Shown here: one piece after another, positions 10,051-21,834 of the stretch
Position numbering within the stretch: position 1 is the stretch's first letter
Layout: every line of letters starts with the position of its first letter
Assembly: GCA_001051155.2 (NCBI GenBank)
Contig: JYIP02000003.1
Coordinates: 1,674,001 to 1,738,000 of the forward strand
Reading direction: 5' to 3'
Length of the DNA stretch: 64,000 nucleotides
Origin: Chrysoporthe austroafricana
Lineage: Eukaryota; Ascomycota; Sordariomycetes; Diaporthales; Cryphonectriaceae
Translations under genes and position numbers: made by a program
Notes under the pieces: generated by a model
Told to the model about the DNA's origin: nothing
The model's database searches: none
What the model saw: only the letters and a program-made list of their open reading frames with translations

Positions 10051-13000
10051 ATGCCTCTTTATAGTCTTATCTGAGTTTTATTCAAATTTGAACCAAAGTT
10101 TTCGGGGCATTACTTGGCTTGGGGGTGGGTCCATTCATTCATTACTCAAGCGGGAGCCGGTAAAATCACGCACCACTAAAGGGACGTCGCGAATCACGAT
10201 CCCGCCGCACGTGGAGACAGCCCTTGAAAGGCGAAAATAGGCTATCTAATCTACAAGTTAACCCACAGTGCTTTTATTAAACACCAGGGACTACCACGAT
10301 ACTGTTGACGGGTCATTATATGTATAGGTATTGATGAACCAACTGTAGCCATGGTTCCCAACAACAGGCCAGCTGCGATTCATTACGCTCGACCAGTCAC
10401 ATATCGCTATGAAGAAGGAGTTGTTGATATCACCTACCTGTGTATCTGCATAAATTGCCTCATTGCGACACAGCATGCGACCCAGATCCATGAAAAGAGA
10501 CCGTGAGCACGTCAGACAGTTTGAACGCTCACAGCCATCACCGTGTCAACACCCATCTTGTTGTCGAGGGAGATCTGACACTGAAGCAAATCAAAGTCCT
10601 CCACATACGAGATCTCGCGATCTTGTTAATAGCCTTGGAGAAGACAAAGAGACATCTTCTGCTTCTTATCTCTCCCTGAGGGACAGACCGTCAAGAACTG
10701 AAAGTCTGTTGAGAGACAGGTTTCATTAATATGTCCAGACACGAAAGGCCAAGAAACTACAGTCATCTTTGAACTATTTATTCCTTGATCAATATTTATA
10801 AAAATTGGCATCATTGAGCCTATCTGTGAACTTAGTCTTTCGGCTATACTAGACTCACCGCCTAATATTAGCCAACGACTGCTAGATAGCGCAGACTATA
10901 GCAGCAGTACATGAATTTTATAGTCACCGGTCACTCCTGAGTTCAATTATAAGGTGCAAGTGGAAAGAGTTCTTGACTTGGGCCATAATGATTGACTCGA
11001 CGTAGTATTGTCCAATACATAAGTAAACATTCTAGCCCATAGATGGCCCAGCAAAATGAAAAAAAGACATCTCGTGCTTGACCGTGACAACTACCGGCAC
11101 TCATGTTCCTAAACTTGGACATCTGAGCTTGTCGAGACCTGTACAAGAGTTGGCTATCATTTTAGACACCGCGGTAGAGACAAGAGCGGTCGGAGCTGGT
11201 ACGTGAGACAGACTAAAGAGGCATTGATTAGACTCACATGAGGCTTTCTTAAGGCGACAGAACCTTGTCGATGTCGTCCAGTATCTTCCCCATTCGGACA
11301 ACAGACTGGTGGGCAGTTTGAGTCTGTCGGAACCCAAGTGCTCCCCGAGAGGTGCCCTGTGATTCAGCGGCTGACTTGAAAAGTGCCAGGGAATACTGGG
11401 GATCGTGAGGGACGGGAAATTTAGGTCGGTGCTGAGGAAGACTATTGCGTCGGTTGCCCTCCTTGCTGTGCACGGGGGAACAAATTGGTCAGCAGCGAGG
11501 GAGGGAGGCGCAATGCTCGTGGGGGCTTTGCACTTCGAGATGAAAGATGGATTGGAGTTGTTGTGACAAAGACTTCTTAGGATGAGACAATACTGTAGCT
11601 ATAAAACATACTCGAAGGTCAGGTTTTGGATCCCATCCGTAGTGGAAGTAGTACCCATTGTGAGCCACAGTCGTCGCCGGACGGGTGTTGGGACCCAGAG
11701 CTCAACGTCTGATAAATTGAGGGTTTCTGAGAACATTCGTCTGTTTCCAATGAGTGGATGAAGCCGATGCGACGCGTGTATACTGGGGCAAGGGGCGAAA
11801 GCAGCAGCGAAGAAGCTCGCGACTCAGGACAATGCCCAAAGTAGGAGGAGGGCCGGTATGTAGTGAGAGGTAGAAACTATTAGAAGGGGCATGCTGATAA
11901 TTGTAATGCAGAGTCGTCCCGAGGACCAAAACACCTCAGTTCGCCACCTCCCAAGCATAACATATCCGTAGTTTGAAAGGTGCGAGCTAGATCACGGGGA
12001 AACACGGGACTCATGCATGCTAGAGACAACCCGTGAGCCATATCTCTTCCGGTCTTCACCACGCAGAGTGTCGATCTCAGGCACTCTGTACGAGGCCCAT
12101 AGTTTGATCTTCAAGAGCCTTCGGTCAGCCTGACCAGCTGACCAAAATACCGAGTGTGTAATTGGAGGGGCCTGAGCATCTGCGAGAAATGTGCGTTGGC
12201 ATACTGGGGAATCAGGCCATCCCCAATCGCATCAGGCCCATAGAGGCAGCTGAAAAGGTCAGCAGACATGAATTTTGGGTGCCTTGCTAGGGTCGGGAAT
12301 GGACATCTCTGGCGTGCCATGGCATTGTTGAGGAAATCCATGGTGGTTCATCGATGGCGCTGCGGAGGCTTGGACCCTGACCCAATACTACGGGCCCGGC
12401 TAGACCCCTTGGACCCTACACGCAAATGACGTCAGCGCCCCCTGTCAAGATTTCTCCGCGCTTCCAGAGCCTCATCAAACCTTGCATTGTGCGACAGCTC
12501 CTTGACCACAACGCAACGGGGCTTCACTGCACGGCATTCACGAAACTGCCTCCTGGGCTCTCATAACTCTCATACCTCAACTAGCTTGTATTTCTGCCGA
12601 TGACGTCATGGTTCAACTGGTGTTGCATTTCTGCAGACTCAATATCCCTGTCGTGATCTAGCCCCGTAGATCGGCATTGACAGACCTGAATTAGGACTCT
12701 TGCCTACAGACAACAACGGTCGTCTGTCAGCAAGTGGCCTAATTTGCCAAGTGAGCCTGAAATATACCTAGAAAATATGATGAAAGGTCATCAAATACCG
12801 CTGTCTCCATTTTGTCTCCTACTGTGCTGCCTCAATAGGTCACGCCATGGAACTTTTGTTCGTTCTGTGTCGCACATCATCGGAGGGCCGCGCCGCCATG
12901 CTGCATATATCATGAAATGTGGCTGCGGCAGAGCCCTAAGTCGGTCAGTCTCCAGCGGCGATCCCATATCATGATACGAGATATGCGTCATCGGCTGGCT

Positions 13001-14017
13001 GCCTGATCGCGACGGCCATCTTCAAGCGGGGTCTTCGGGTCGCCGGGTCTTTGCGCCGCGAACGATGTTGGGAGCACAAGGCTGTTATCTATTTCGTTCC
13101 TGTACGGAGTGTTGAATAGAGCTAAAGAACATCAACAGGACTCGCTGAGCCCTGCGTGCATATATTTAGTGACGAATTCGTCCTTCTGCCCTCCCAGACA
13201 CGTGCTAGAAACCCAGCATCTCATATCAGGCTCTAGATTGTTGAAGGACGACATCTTGATAGATTCCATGAAGGAATGGTAAGAGGCTCGTATCACCCAG
13301 AAGCGTTCGTGGCCCTTGTGTCGATAAAATTAGGGCGGATGGGCTGTTTGGTACCTGTGATTACATAGATATGACAAGATCTTTTATGGTCGTCAGTTGA
13401 CATTGAAGGTGGTAATACTTGATGATTTTAGTAGAATTGCCTGCTACAAGCATAGCCGGAGATTTTTGTGGTTATTTTAGCCTAGGAGCCTCATTCTTCA
13501 CCAAAAGCTTGGCCCTACGCGCCTGTAGAAGTTCAAGTCTATTAGCTTTGTCTACGAGGCCGGCGAACATACGTAAGAGATGAAAGGGAAATGAGTTGGA
13601 CATATCCAAGATGAGCAGTCATTAGCTTCCCAAGCTGAACTAAGCTGATGGGGCTCAGTTGCCGCTAGCACATGATCACTTTCTAGAAGTTGGTTGCAAA
13701 AATTCATGCTCTCGTATTTAAGACTGCGCAATAACTATTTAAAAGAAGTAAAATCCTGTCAAAATCCAGCTCAAATAGGCAGTAGATGCCATGACGGGTG
13801 GAGGCGAGGAGGAAGACGAGCCCTAGTTTCCTCTTAAAGCCTCTTGAGCCATCTTTGACCATGTTGAAAACTGTAAAATGCAATACAAGGGAAAGGACCG
13901 TGGATATCGCACAACAATTTCAAGAATAGGCCACAAAAATGAGTGTTGTGGTCAATGGTCCCATCCTCTCAGCTTCGTCTGTTTCATACTATGCAGAATG
14001 CTTTCCCGGAATATGAT
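10051..14017. other. Long intergenic region, no supported gene
   Basis: Nearly 4 kb with only short open frames that overlap on both strands and lack any domain, splice-linked neighbour or codon pattern like the flanking genes. No terminal repeats, tRNA or rRNA were recognised. It contains the upstream region of the SET gene and the 3' flank of the cupredoxin gene. Decayed repeats cannot be ruled out by eye. Confidence 0.5.
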
Positions 14018-14572
14018 TTAGAATCCACCGTTGGGATTGGGGTTGGGCTCAACAGTGCCTCCCTGAACAACAGGCGGGACCACACTGACACCGGTCTTTG
14101 CCGCATTGGCTTTGTAGGCAGCCAAGGTGTTGGCCGAGTCGAAGTTCTGGTTGATCACACCAGCCATGCCGTTTTGACAGTGGCTGCCAGTCGTCTGAGC
14201 ACAGTAGTACCAGATGGGCGCAGTATCCTCAACGACAATCTGAAACACATCCGGGGCCTGTCCGGAGGCGGTCGGCTGGAAGCCACTGAAGAACGATACC
14301 GCGACGTCGGCGTCCGGAACGCACGGCTTGCTGAAGGATGACTGGGCGACGCTGTGATTCTTCGGAAGGAAGTGCCATTCTACAACGTCGCCAACTTCGG
14401 CCACAACATTGTCCGGGTCGAAGATCAACTGACCACCAAGGCCGGCGACAACCGAGTGGGTGATACCGGTGAGAGGGACGGTCCGTGAAGGTAGATCATG
14501 GCCGGTCGATGTGGGGGCGGCACGAACAACCGCAGCCGCCGCGATAGTTGCGATAATAGTTTGAGCATACAT
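14018..14572 (-). CDS. Secreted cupredoxin-domain protein
   Basis: Intronless, 184 residues. A signal peptide (about residues 1-19, MYAQTIIATIAAAAVVRAA) is followed by one plastocyanin-like domain of the fungal extracellular cupredoxin group. The pattern DVVEWHFLPKNHS with later YYCAQTTGSHCQNGM gives plausible type 1 copper ligands His73, Cys124, His131 and Met136. A second cysteine pair (Cys84 and Cys132) could form a disulfide. Many fungal relatives have a serine-rich GPI-anchored tail. Here the C-terminus is short and rich in Pro, Asn and Gly, so the protein is probably released or loosely wall-bound. The role of the family is poorly known; copper binding is inferred from the ligands. Confidence 0.88.
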   Translation of the reverse strand: MYAQTIIATIAAAAVVRAAPTSTGHDLPSRTVPLTGITHSVVAGLGGQLIFDPDNVVAEVGDVVEWHFLPKNHSVAQSSFSKPCVPDADVAVSFFSGFQPTASGQAPDVFQIVVEDTAPIWYYCAQTTGSHCQNGMAGVINQNFDSANTLAAYKANAAKTGVSVVPPVVQGGTVEPNPNPNGGF

Positions 14573-15446
14573 GATGAGGTGAGGGAGGCGTTTGAGTACG
14601 TAGGGAACTTGAAGATGAAAGATCTGTGGTTGTTATTCCTGAGTTTGAACTAATCCTTGAGATAGTGATGCTGTCGATCGAAGAAGTCTGAAGCAAGCGA
14701 AGACGTGCTTCTTTTATGCTCATTCAGTTTGCCATGTCTTCACTTCAGAGACCAACACATGTCCTACAACTCGCGTGAGCATCTATGCATTGCCTTCGGG
14801 ATTGCTGAATCTGGCGGCCGCACCATGGACGGTCTTCTCGTGCGGGCGCCGCGACCGGGCGGAGGCGGAGCTCGGAAATCATACTGCGCCCCGGTGTGGT
14901 CGGGAAGCTTTTTGAAGTGAGCACTATTCGCTTCTCCAAACTGTACGCTTTCGCAGCTATTTTTGGGGCCTCGATGGCCCAGCTACCATAGTCTAGCGCG
15001 TAAGCGCGCCCGCGGCTGATGTCGAGCCAGCCTCACCATACTATAGCAGGCAGTCGTGTGTTTAAAAGCACGGTCTTGGCATAGGCACAGCGGCGTTGTG
15101 CTTCATAGTCGCGCTGTCCCATTGGGAGAGTGGTGAAATGGCGGCCGCACCGTCAGTCTCGTGACCCTAGGGCTGACCATATAATCCAAGATTTGTAAGT
15201 TGCTGAGGCTGGTGTCTATGCACTCTTGTAATCCTGATAGATTATATAAGTGCTTGGCTGACATGGAAATACGGGAGCAACGTATGCACGAAGAACTGCA
15301 ATAGAGGAGACTCCATTGTTTACCGGGGGCAAACAGAACGGCGCAAGAATACGTAGAAGATGTAGCATAATTCAAGATGATAGTAATTGTCACTTTGTTC
15401 ATCAGTCTTCAATGACACACTTGAAAAATCAGGCTTGAGGTTCAGC
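14573..15446. other. Intergenic region
   Basis: Upstream region of the cupredoxin gene and 3' flank of the dehydrogenase. Short open frames only; nothing recognised. Confidence 0.5.
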
Positions 15447-16673
15447 TCAGTAATCCGCCAAGATCTCTTCGGTCCGTTGCCACAGCTCCTTCGCAAAAGC
15501 TGGACTACTGGCCATGCTGTCGAGCTCATGGTTGGACTCCACACCGATGGGCATGTAAAACGCGCCGTTGACCGTCTCGCTCTTCTTTGCCCCTGCAGCT
15601 ACCCATAGCTGGCTAAGAGCTCCTTGTTCAGGTTGCAGGAGATTGATTCCCTGCGCCCAGTTTGCGACATACACAAAGGCCTTCCTAATCCGATTCAAGT
15701 CGTTGACGAGATCAGTGACGACGACACCAGGGTGCACCGAAACAGCAAGGATAGATGGGTGACGCCTAGCGAATTCAGCTGCGTATACAATGTTGGCAAG
15801 CTTGGATTGCCTGGTGGGCTGTAATTAGCAATACTGGTCTATCCGGTCGAGCGCGCACGAAAGAAAGTTGCATCAGGACTGACCCATAGCGAACCCATGA
15901 CCCGCCAATTGGCTCTTGCGTTGTACGAACTCGATCAAAGTCGACGCCTTTTTTCGGATGGGCCTTCCATCCCGTACTTGTTAGAGAGACTAGGCGCACG
16001 TCCGAGTTTGATTCCTGAGCTGTTCTCAACAATACAGGGGTGAGCTGGCGGATGATTAATGCGTGCTGTTGGTCTGTTAGAATATTCATATTCTAGTATA
16101 TAGCATAACAATAAAAAGGAACCTCTGGTTGTGTATTAAGAGGTTAGGCGATGGCACATGCCGTCCAAATACGTTTCGCCATCGTGACAAATAAGATACC
16201 AAGACCGTGTTGTGAGAAACGTACCGCGATATGGTTGATACCAAACTGAATTTCGAAGCCGTCCTTACTAAGCTCGGCCGGCTTGGCCATAATTCTAGCA
16301 TTACATATCAAAATATCGAGTCGGTCGTGAGTGAAACCTTCGTGGATAGCGGTCCTTACGGAACTCAATGACGTCATGTCCATTTCGAGGAAAGAGAGGG
16401 AGGCGGAAGTATCCTCCATTCTGACTTCTCTTACAAGATTTTCAGCAGCTGAGGAATTACGACCGGTGAAATATATGTGTCGTGGTGAATGCTTGGCCAA
16501 TGCTCTCACAGATTCCGCCCCGAGTCCGGCGGTTCCTCGGACGTTGTCAGCGAGTGGAAACGTACTCAACCCTAAGTATTGATGCTTACCTCCTGTATGA
16601 AAATCACTTTTCCTTCAAGGGATGGGATATCCCGTTTCGGATTGAAATTCGTGTTACCCTTGAGTTGTCCCAT
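15447..16673 (-). pseudogene. Short-chain dehydrogenase/reductase, frame broken at the cofactor loop
   Basis: Four exons (16673-16590, 16535-16225, 16065-15884, 15810-15447) match a fungal classical-type SDR of about 313 residues; all three introns have GT..AG ends. Visible are the cofactor loop GTAGLG, a Ser in SLTSTGWKAHP, the catalytic YGQSK (split by intron 3) and a VHPG segment after it. One base is missing near 16596, in the codon before the first glycine of the Rossmann loop; adding an A there gives a perfect splice frame. The usual NAG after strand 4 reads NAR, replacing the conserved glycine. So either this is a young pseudogene, or a sequencing slip in a gene with an unusual residue. 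It is listed as broken because the sequence as given cannot encode the N-terminus in frame. Confidence 0.75.
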
Positions 16674-17371
16674 GATTGTAGTGTCTAGGGGTACAAAGTC
16701 TCCGGGAAAGTCAGATGAGCGTTGCGAGTAGATACATCCGAGGAGTCGAGAGGAGGAGCCTAACTTTATAGCACTCGAGACCACAGCTCTGCAATTCATC
16801 ATAATGCTTGGGTTGATCACCAAAACATCCACCTAGTCTTGTAAGCCGGCCGCAGACAACTAGCAGGGTAAGGCAGCGTTATATTTCAGAATGCGGAGCC
16901 GCATTGCGTTAGCGGCTTGTAAGCCAGGTGCATAAACAAGGACTGGGGTTTGAATTCATGACGAGGACAAATTGTCGCTCTCAAACTTTATCTAGTTATA
17001 GAGCTAGACATTGTTAGTTGCAAATCTAACCGTACTGATCCAACTTCCTTGTGGCTGACCTATCTTCTAACAACAATAACAGCTACTGCTTAGAGGCAAG
17101 CCTGAAATGTTTGTATAACGGAGATGCTCTGAGCTCTACAGAACAACAGCCCAGACTTTTATGTACTATAATATCAAATTAGTTAACCTAAAGTCGAATT
17201 TGTAAGATTTCCAGGCATGCATTCTTCGGGCCTAGGCTGTGCGCCCTGAACTCCCTTTCGTTTTGATATTGCATCGTTTTAGGTCGGTTCTATCTGGGCT
17301 CGATATCTCCTGAGCGCTTCCTAATGCCTGGCCTCCCAGCCTTCATCTACTGATCCGTCCGAATCGCTCTT
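16674..17371. other. Intergenic region
   Basis: Upstream of the dehydrogenase and 3' of the membrane protein. AT-leaning, no gene or repeat recognised. Confidence 0.5.
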
Positions 17372-18223
17372 TTAGAATTCGTGGTCACCTGACAACTCGA
17401 CGGGACCTGCATCCGGCTGTAGTTCACAACTGTCGATGTATCCTGACGCCTCTATCACGCTCGTATTAGCTAGTTCCCAAGTCTCGGCTGGTGTTGGCAT
17501 TTCCATCGGCAATTGGAACATCTCCGAAGGCCTCAGTTGGTCTTCCCTCAACTGATCATCCCGTTGTCTTTCAGCCTCATCCTCCGCCTTTTTCTTGGCG
17601 GCAGCCTCTTTAGCTTTTTGTTGGTATTTCTGCTTCTTCTTTTGCTGTTTCGGTCGGAACCAGAATAAGTATACGCACACCGCCGCGATGCTGCTGCACC
17701 CACACACGCTACCGACAACCGCTGCGGTGATAGTGCTGCCGCTTATCTTGCTAGATGCTGCAGAAGATCTTGAAGAACTTGACGTGCTTAAAGGAGAAGA
17801 TGCTGTGGCACATTCATCGATTGAGTAAAACTTCCAAGAAGTGTTGTAGCAAGTTCCAATTTCAGCAGCTATCAAGGCTCCCGAGCATGTATTTTCGTCT
17901 GTATCTGCTTGGTATATAGTTGCTTCAAGTGGAAAAACATGAGACGCTGCTCTTAGCTCAAGACCTACGTTCGGACGAATTGAGGCTTACTTACGGACGC
18001 AACCATTATCAAGGACGGTAAACATCAAACCTTCATATGACGCATTTATAGTGCCATGTATGTTTGTACAAACTCCGTCAGGGTAGCCATTCTGTCCTGC
18101 AAAGGTATTCAGTGATTTTGTGCAGTTCCGGTTGCTGAATGTAGCCCAGTCCGAAGCATGACCACGTTGGATACTACCCCAAAATATTACGCCAAAGACG
18201 ACCAAAGATGGGACGCCCATCAT
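17372..18223 (-). CDS. Single-pass membrane protein with cysteine-containing ectodomain
   Basis: Two exons (18223-17995, 17907-17372) joined over an 87-nt intron give about 254 residues. A start 99 nt upstream is open, but the chosen Met gives a better signal peptide (MMGVPSLVVFGVIFWGS). The ectodomain has six or more cysteines (NRNC, GVC, NGC, NTC, GTC, DEC) and N-glycosylation sequons. A serine-rich stalk, one transmembrane helix (starting TITAAVVGSVCG) and a basic, Lys/Gln/Ala-rich coiled-coil-like cytoplasmic tail follow. This layout resembles fungal wall-sensor or Mid2-like proteins, but no family motif was recognised, so the function is open. The acceptor site has two close candidates that differ by a few residues. 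Confidence 0.65.
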
Positions 18224-18471
18224 GAAGTCACAGGGATGACCCTTCGACTTTCGGGTATCAGCCCTATGACAAAGGTGCAAAAGCAGAAGAAAAAGAATGT
18301 AACAGTATAGAAGACAATACAAATCAGGTTTCCTGCCGCCAAGCTTCTGGAGGCGTGGCGTCCTAAATAACTGTCCAAATGCTCAGTGTACGGCCACTTA
18401 AAAGTATTTAGGCAGAAATATTACACCGTGTGAGTTTTGACCGGCTTGTAGGTACTATTATTATAAGAGCT

Positions 18472-19078
18472 TCAGGTCTTGAGGTATGGTGTGTTCTCAG
18501 CGTCAGAGCCTCGGGCACCTGAAACTGGAAAATGTCGGACCCCAAAGGGCTGCCTCATCTTTCGAGCTGAGTCTCGATACAATCTCCTAGAACTCACCGG
18601 GAAGAGGCCTGTGATGTCAAGCTCCGACTCTCTTTCAATCGAGGCGATATTGAAGCTCGGTATCTCGGAATAAGGATTTCTGTTGCCGACCTTGTTGGCA
18701 GTGGCACCGTCCCTGATCAGTAATTCCACTCCAGTCTCAGTTAGAGGCTCGGCAGTAATCTGACTTGGCAAGAGCTGGCCCCTTTGAGTAAAAGTGCAAT
18801 TACTTGGAGAGCCTTGCCGTCCCTGGGCGTCTAGAAGTACTGGTTTTTCCCCTGGCAATCGGAGTGGCGTCACCTCTTTGCACCACCGCTATGGAACGAA
18901 GCACAAACCTCCCTCGGTGACGAAATAGTGGAATCGGCCTGATATTCTTACTGCAGGCAGCAGAACTCCATACTTTGGCCCCAAAATTCTTGTCGAGACC
19001 CTCTGAATCTCAGTGGGGGCCGGATATGCAGCCCACCCGTAGCCCATATTCAGCAAGGTCACTTCCAGCGCTGTGACC
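18472..19078 (-). pseudogene. Relic of an unidentified gene
   Basis: On the minus strand, a protein-like frame runs from about 19075 with segments such as MGYGWAAYPAPTEIQRVS and GRFHYFVTEGGLCFVP. A stop (TAG, about 18886) follows, and the same frame continues through TPLRLPGEKPVLLDAQGR to a candidate donor GTGAGT after DITGLFP (near 18598). The text has the look of a conserved coding exon: long, low in stops, with a plausible acceptor before GTCACAGCG. I do not recognise the family. Upstream and downstream exons were not found. It is either a gene truncated and stopped, or an exon of a gene whose other parts have decayed. Confidence 0.4.
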
Positions 19079-19963
19079 TATCAAGATATCCTACGCATGT
19101 AGGTATTGTTACACCGCAGCTTCACCATCATCCAATAGTCAACTCGAGGCCCCCAGTTTCGACGCTACAGATTCTTTCAGACCTTCCTATACCCATTTGA
19201 AATATCTTTTTTTTTTTTTCTTTTTGTCACGCAACAGTCAGCCGGAAGAGTGTGGTTGCAGCAGATGGCCTGTGGGTGGCGGTAATTTGGGGGCTTACGC
19301 CTTGGAGAAGCTGAACCTACGTGCTGAGGTTGTGAGATCAGTCATCCCCCCTGATTACAGTGCGAGGAAAGATTTAAACGAGAATGCTCTGACGAGCCGA
19401 ACAAGGACGTGAACGTTCTATCACCTTATATCTAGTAATTATCCTGCCTCGCGCGGTCCCGCTTCTTCCGTCACCTTTCTCAGGTGCGCCAATTTGGGAA
19501 GAGGGGTTCCGATTCACACAATAGAGGCTTGTACTGTCATAGCAGAGGCCTCGGCCGTCAACAGTGGCGCCCTAGGCTTAAAGGAGTCGAAGACACCAAG
19601 CTGTTTGCGCTTGTCCTCTGTAATCGGTTTGACGGTTCTATCCTTCCGCCCTTATAGAGGAACTAATTAGATAATATCCTCAAGCGATTGTCCTAAGTTA
19701 GAACTGACGCTATTAAATTTGGCATTCAATTGACGACTTCGTTGAAATTTCGGAGCTATATCATGACATATTAAACACACAAAACACTGCCAATGACATG
19801 TCTGGTTGAGACGTAGGCACGGAATTCAGAAGAATTGCCGGTACTTCAAAAACAATCTGCATAATTGGAGGGGATAAAAGCCCTCAATAAGGATAGTCTG
19901 ATTCCTCGAGGGTAGAGGTGAACGGTGCAAGAAACCATAAATACCAAACTGCGTAGCAACCAC
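19079..19963. other. Intergenic region with a short T tract
   Basis: Holds the 3' flank of the C2H2 gene and a T-rich run near 19207-19226. No gene recognised. Confidence 0.5.
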
Positions 19964-21242
19964 TTAGCGAGACCTTGATGGACACGAAGTCTCCTGGTGT
20001 CTCCTCAGATTATCTTTCCTCCGGATCATCCCGCCACAGAGATCGCACTCGATTGCAGGGTTTGGGTATCCCATTTCAGCTGCATACACAGGGTGGGAAA
20101 CCCAGCAATGTTGTTGCATGTCTTTGTTTGTCGCGAAGCCCTCTCCCGGAACTCCTCGTGGGCACAATGGAAAGTGACATAGGACGTGTCTCGTATGGTT
20201 CAAATAATGCTTCCTTTGCCGAAGAGGGCGGTCAGTCTTGAGGTGGGTGCTGGTTTTGAGAGACAGGCTGGCTTACCTCAGACTGCTCCTCGTCGTGTAC
20301 GACTTTGATTTGCAGTCGTGAAGGGGGCATTTGTATGGCGGACCGGCGACAGCTTCGATATCCTCGATCGATGGCATTGTCTCGTCCGGCATATCAGTTG
20401 AAACCGTGGAGAACGTTGCATATTGCAGGTTGTAGAGCATGTCAGATTGTATAGACGTTTCGACATCTGCGGCCATTGGGTGGCTAATGTATTCGTTGCC
20501 ATGAGTCTCGTGCGCTGGTTCCAGCACGAGGCCGTGCTGCGGAATGAGAGCTTGCTGGCCCTCAGATCCCGTGACGGGGGTAACGGAAGGACTCTAAGAG
20601 TCCTGAACTGGAACCCCGTCGAACATAAGGTTCGCAGGGCCAGGGAAGGGAGTCACGGGGATACTGTGGTCAGCGTAGCTGAGCTCGGCCCTGCTACCGA
20701 AGTCCAGGCCGCACTGTAAGAGGTATATTTCCAACTCCGAGACGGAAATCGGGGTTTGGCCAGCCCACTCGAAAAGCTCGTTGGTATCGAACTGGTCAAG
20801 TGGAGGGGGCGTGACGTCCGACAGCGTGGAGCTGTCGCCGGGCGAATTGCCTCTCAGTTCAGAGCCCCAGTCTTGAGATTCGGGTAAGATGGATTGCTGG
20901 TGTCCTGGTGAACCAAACGTCTCTGAGGAGCTCAACATGATACCCGAAGATCCATCTTCGGTCAGACCGAAGTTACTAGGGTCTGCGGGATCGAAACTGT
21001 CTATGACTGTTTTCGTAGGGTGAGCATGTCGCCTTCCGAGAAGCTAAAGCAGGAGTCCTGCTACATGGTGACCAACCTGAATTGAAACGTCCATCGCTTA
21101 ATTCCAAGGTCATCCAATCGATGTCGTCCGCGAAGTTCGTCACGTTATCCGTAGCCTCATGCGTAGCGAGGCCAGACGAGACGGCATCCCAAAAGAATTC
21201 ATCGTCAGAGGCGAATTCCTCATCAGAGGTGAAGTCTGCCAT
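19964..21242 (-). CDS. C2H2 zinc-finger protein (putative transcription regulator)
   Basis: Minus-strand gene starting at the ATG at 21242 (MADFTSDEEF), with an acidic N-terminal half suited to an activation region. Likely exons are 21242-21073, 21032-20657, 20593-20277 and a last one ending at 19964. The C-terminus has three zinc-finger-like units: CPLHDC followed by His residues, CHFPLC with QQHCWVSH, and CDLCGG with LRRHQETSC. It probably binds DNA in the nucleus. The second intron (63 nt) removes an in-frame TAG. The last junction is uncertain: the best frame-preserving acceptor would make an intron of only 27 nt, so a base error or an unseen splice choice is likely there. It faces the deaminase gene across a 592-bp shared upstream region. 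Confidence 0.78.
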
Positions 21243-21834
21243 CGTCAATTGGCAGCAACAACCGAGAAGAGCCAATGCACCGGCGCATGGCTTGAAGAAG
21301 CGAAGGTGGGAACACCGGGCGTCGTTGATACGGAACCGGAGGTCATAAAAGTGTGGAACATTTGCTGGCAACGAGCAGCTGGACCTGACCCCACCACCCA
21401 CCTCATCTGCAGGAGGCCTTCCACTACCAGCATGGGCCCCCTTGCAGCAATCCTCCAGCTGTCAATGATATTTATCTGACTGGTATGACCACTAAAGATA
21501 CCGGGCACTAGCCACTTTTCCTCATGCTTACCAGAGCCAGCGTGGTGGTTTATTACAGACAGCTTCGTAGACTCTACTCTGCTCAGACCGAAATCTCACG
21601 GTACCCCCAATCAGCTAGTACCAGTGGACAAATGCAGCCGAAACATCAGATCCAGTGGACACCAAACCGCTACCTGTCTCATTGCGCGATGCCGCCCGAA
21701 TATTGACCAGCAGTCCAGCACAGCCCTTGGTTGGGAAATGTCGGCATGACCCTTTAATGCACAGTGCAGTCTCCTGGTCATTCGCGCCCCGCAAAGATCC
21801 GAAGAACATTCCAGTTTCGAAGACACAGGCCGTC
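21243..21834. promoter_or_regulatory. Shared divergent upstream region of C2H2 regulator and deaminase
   Basis: The 592 bp between the two start codons must hold both promoters. No specific site could be assigned by eye. The arrangement allows co-regulation, or control of the deaminase by its neighbour; this is inference. Confidence 0.45.
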
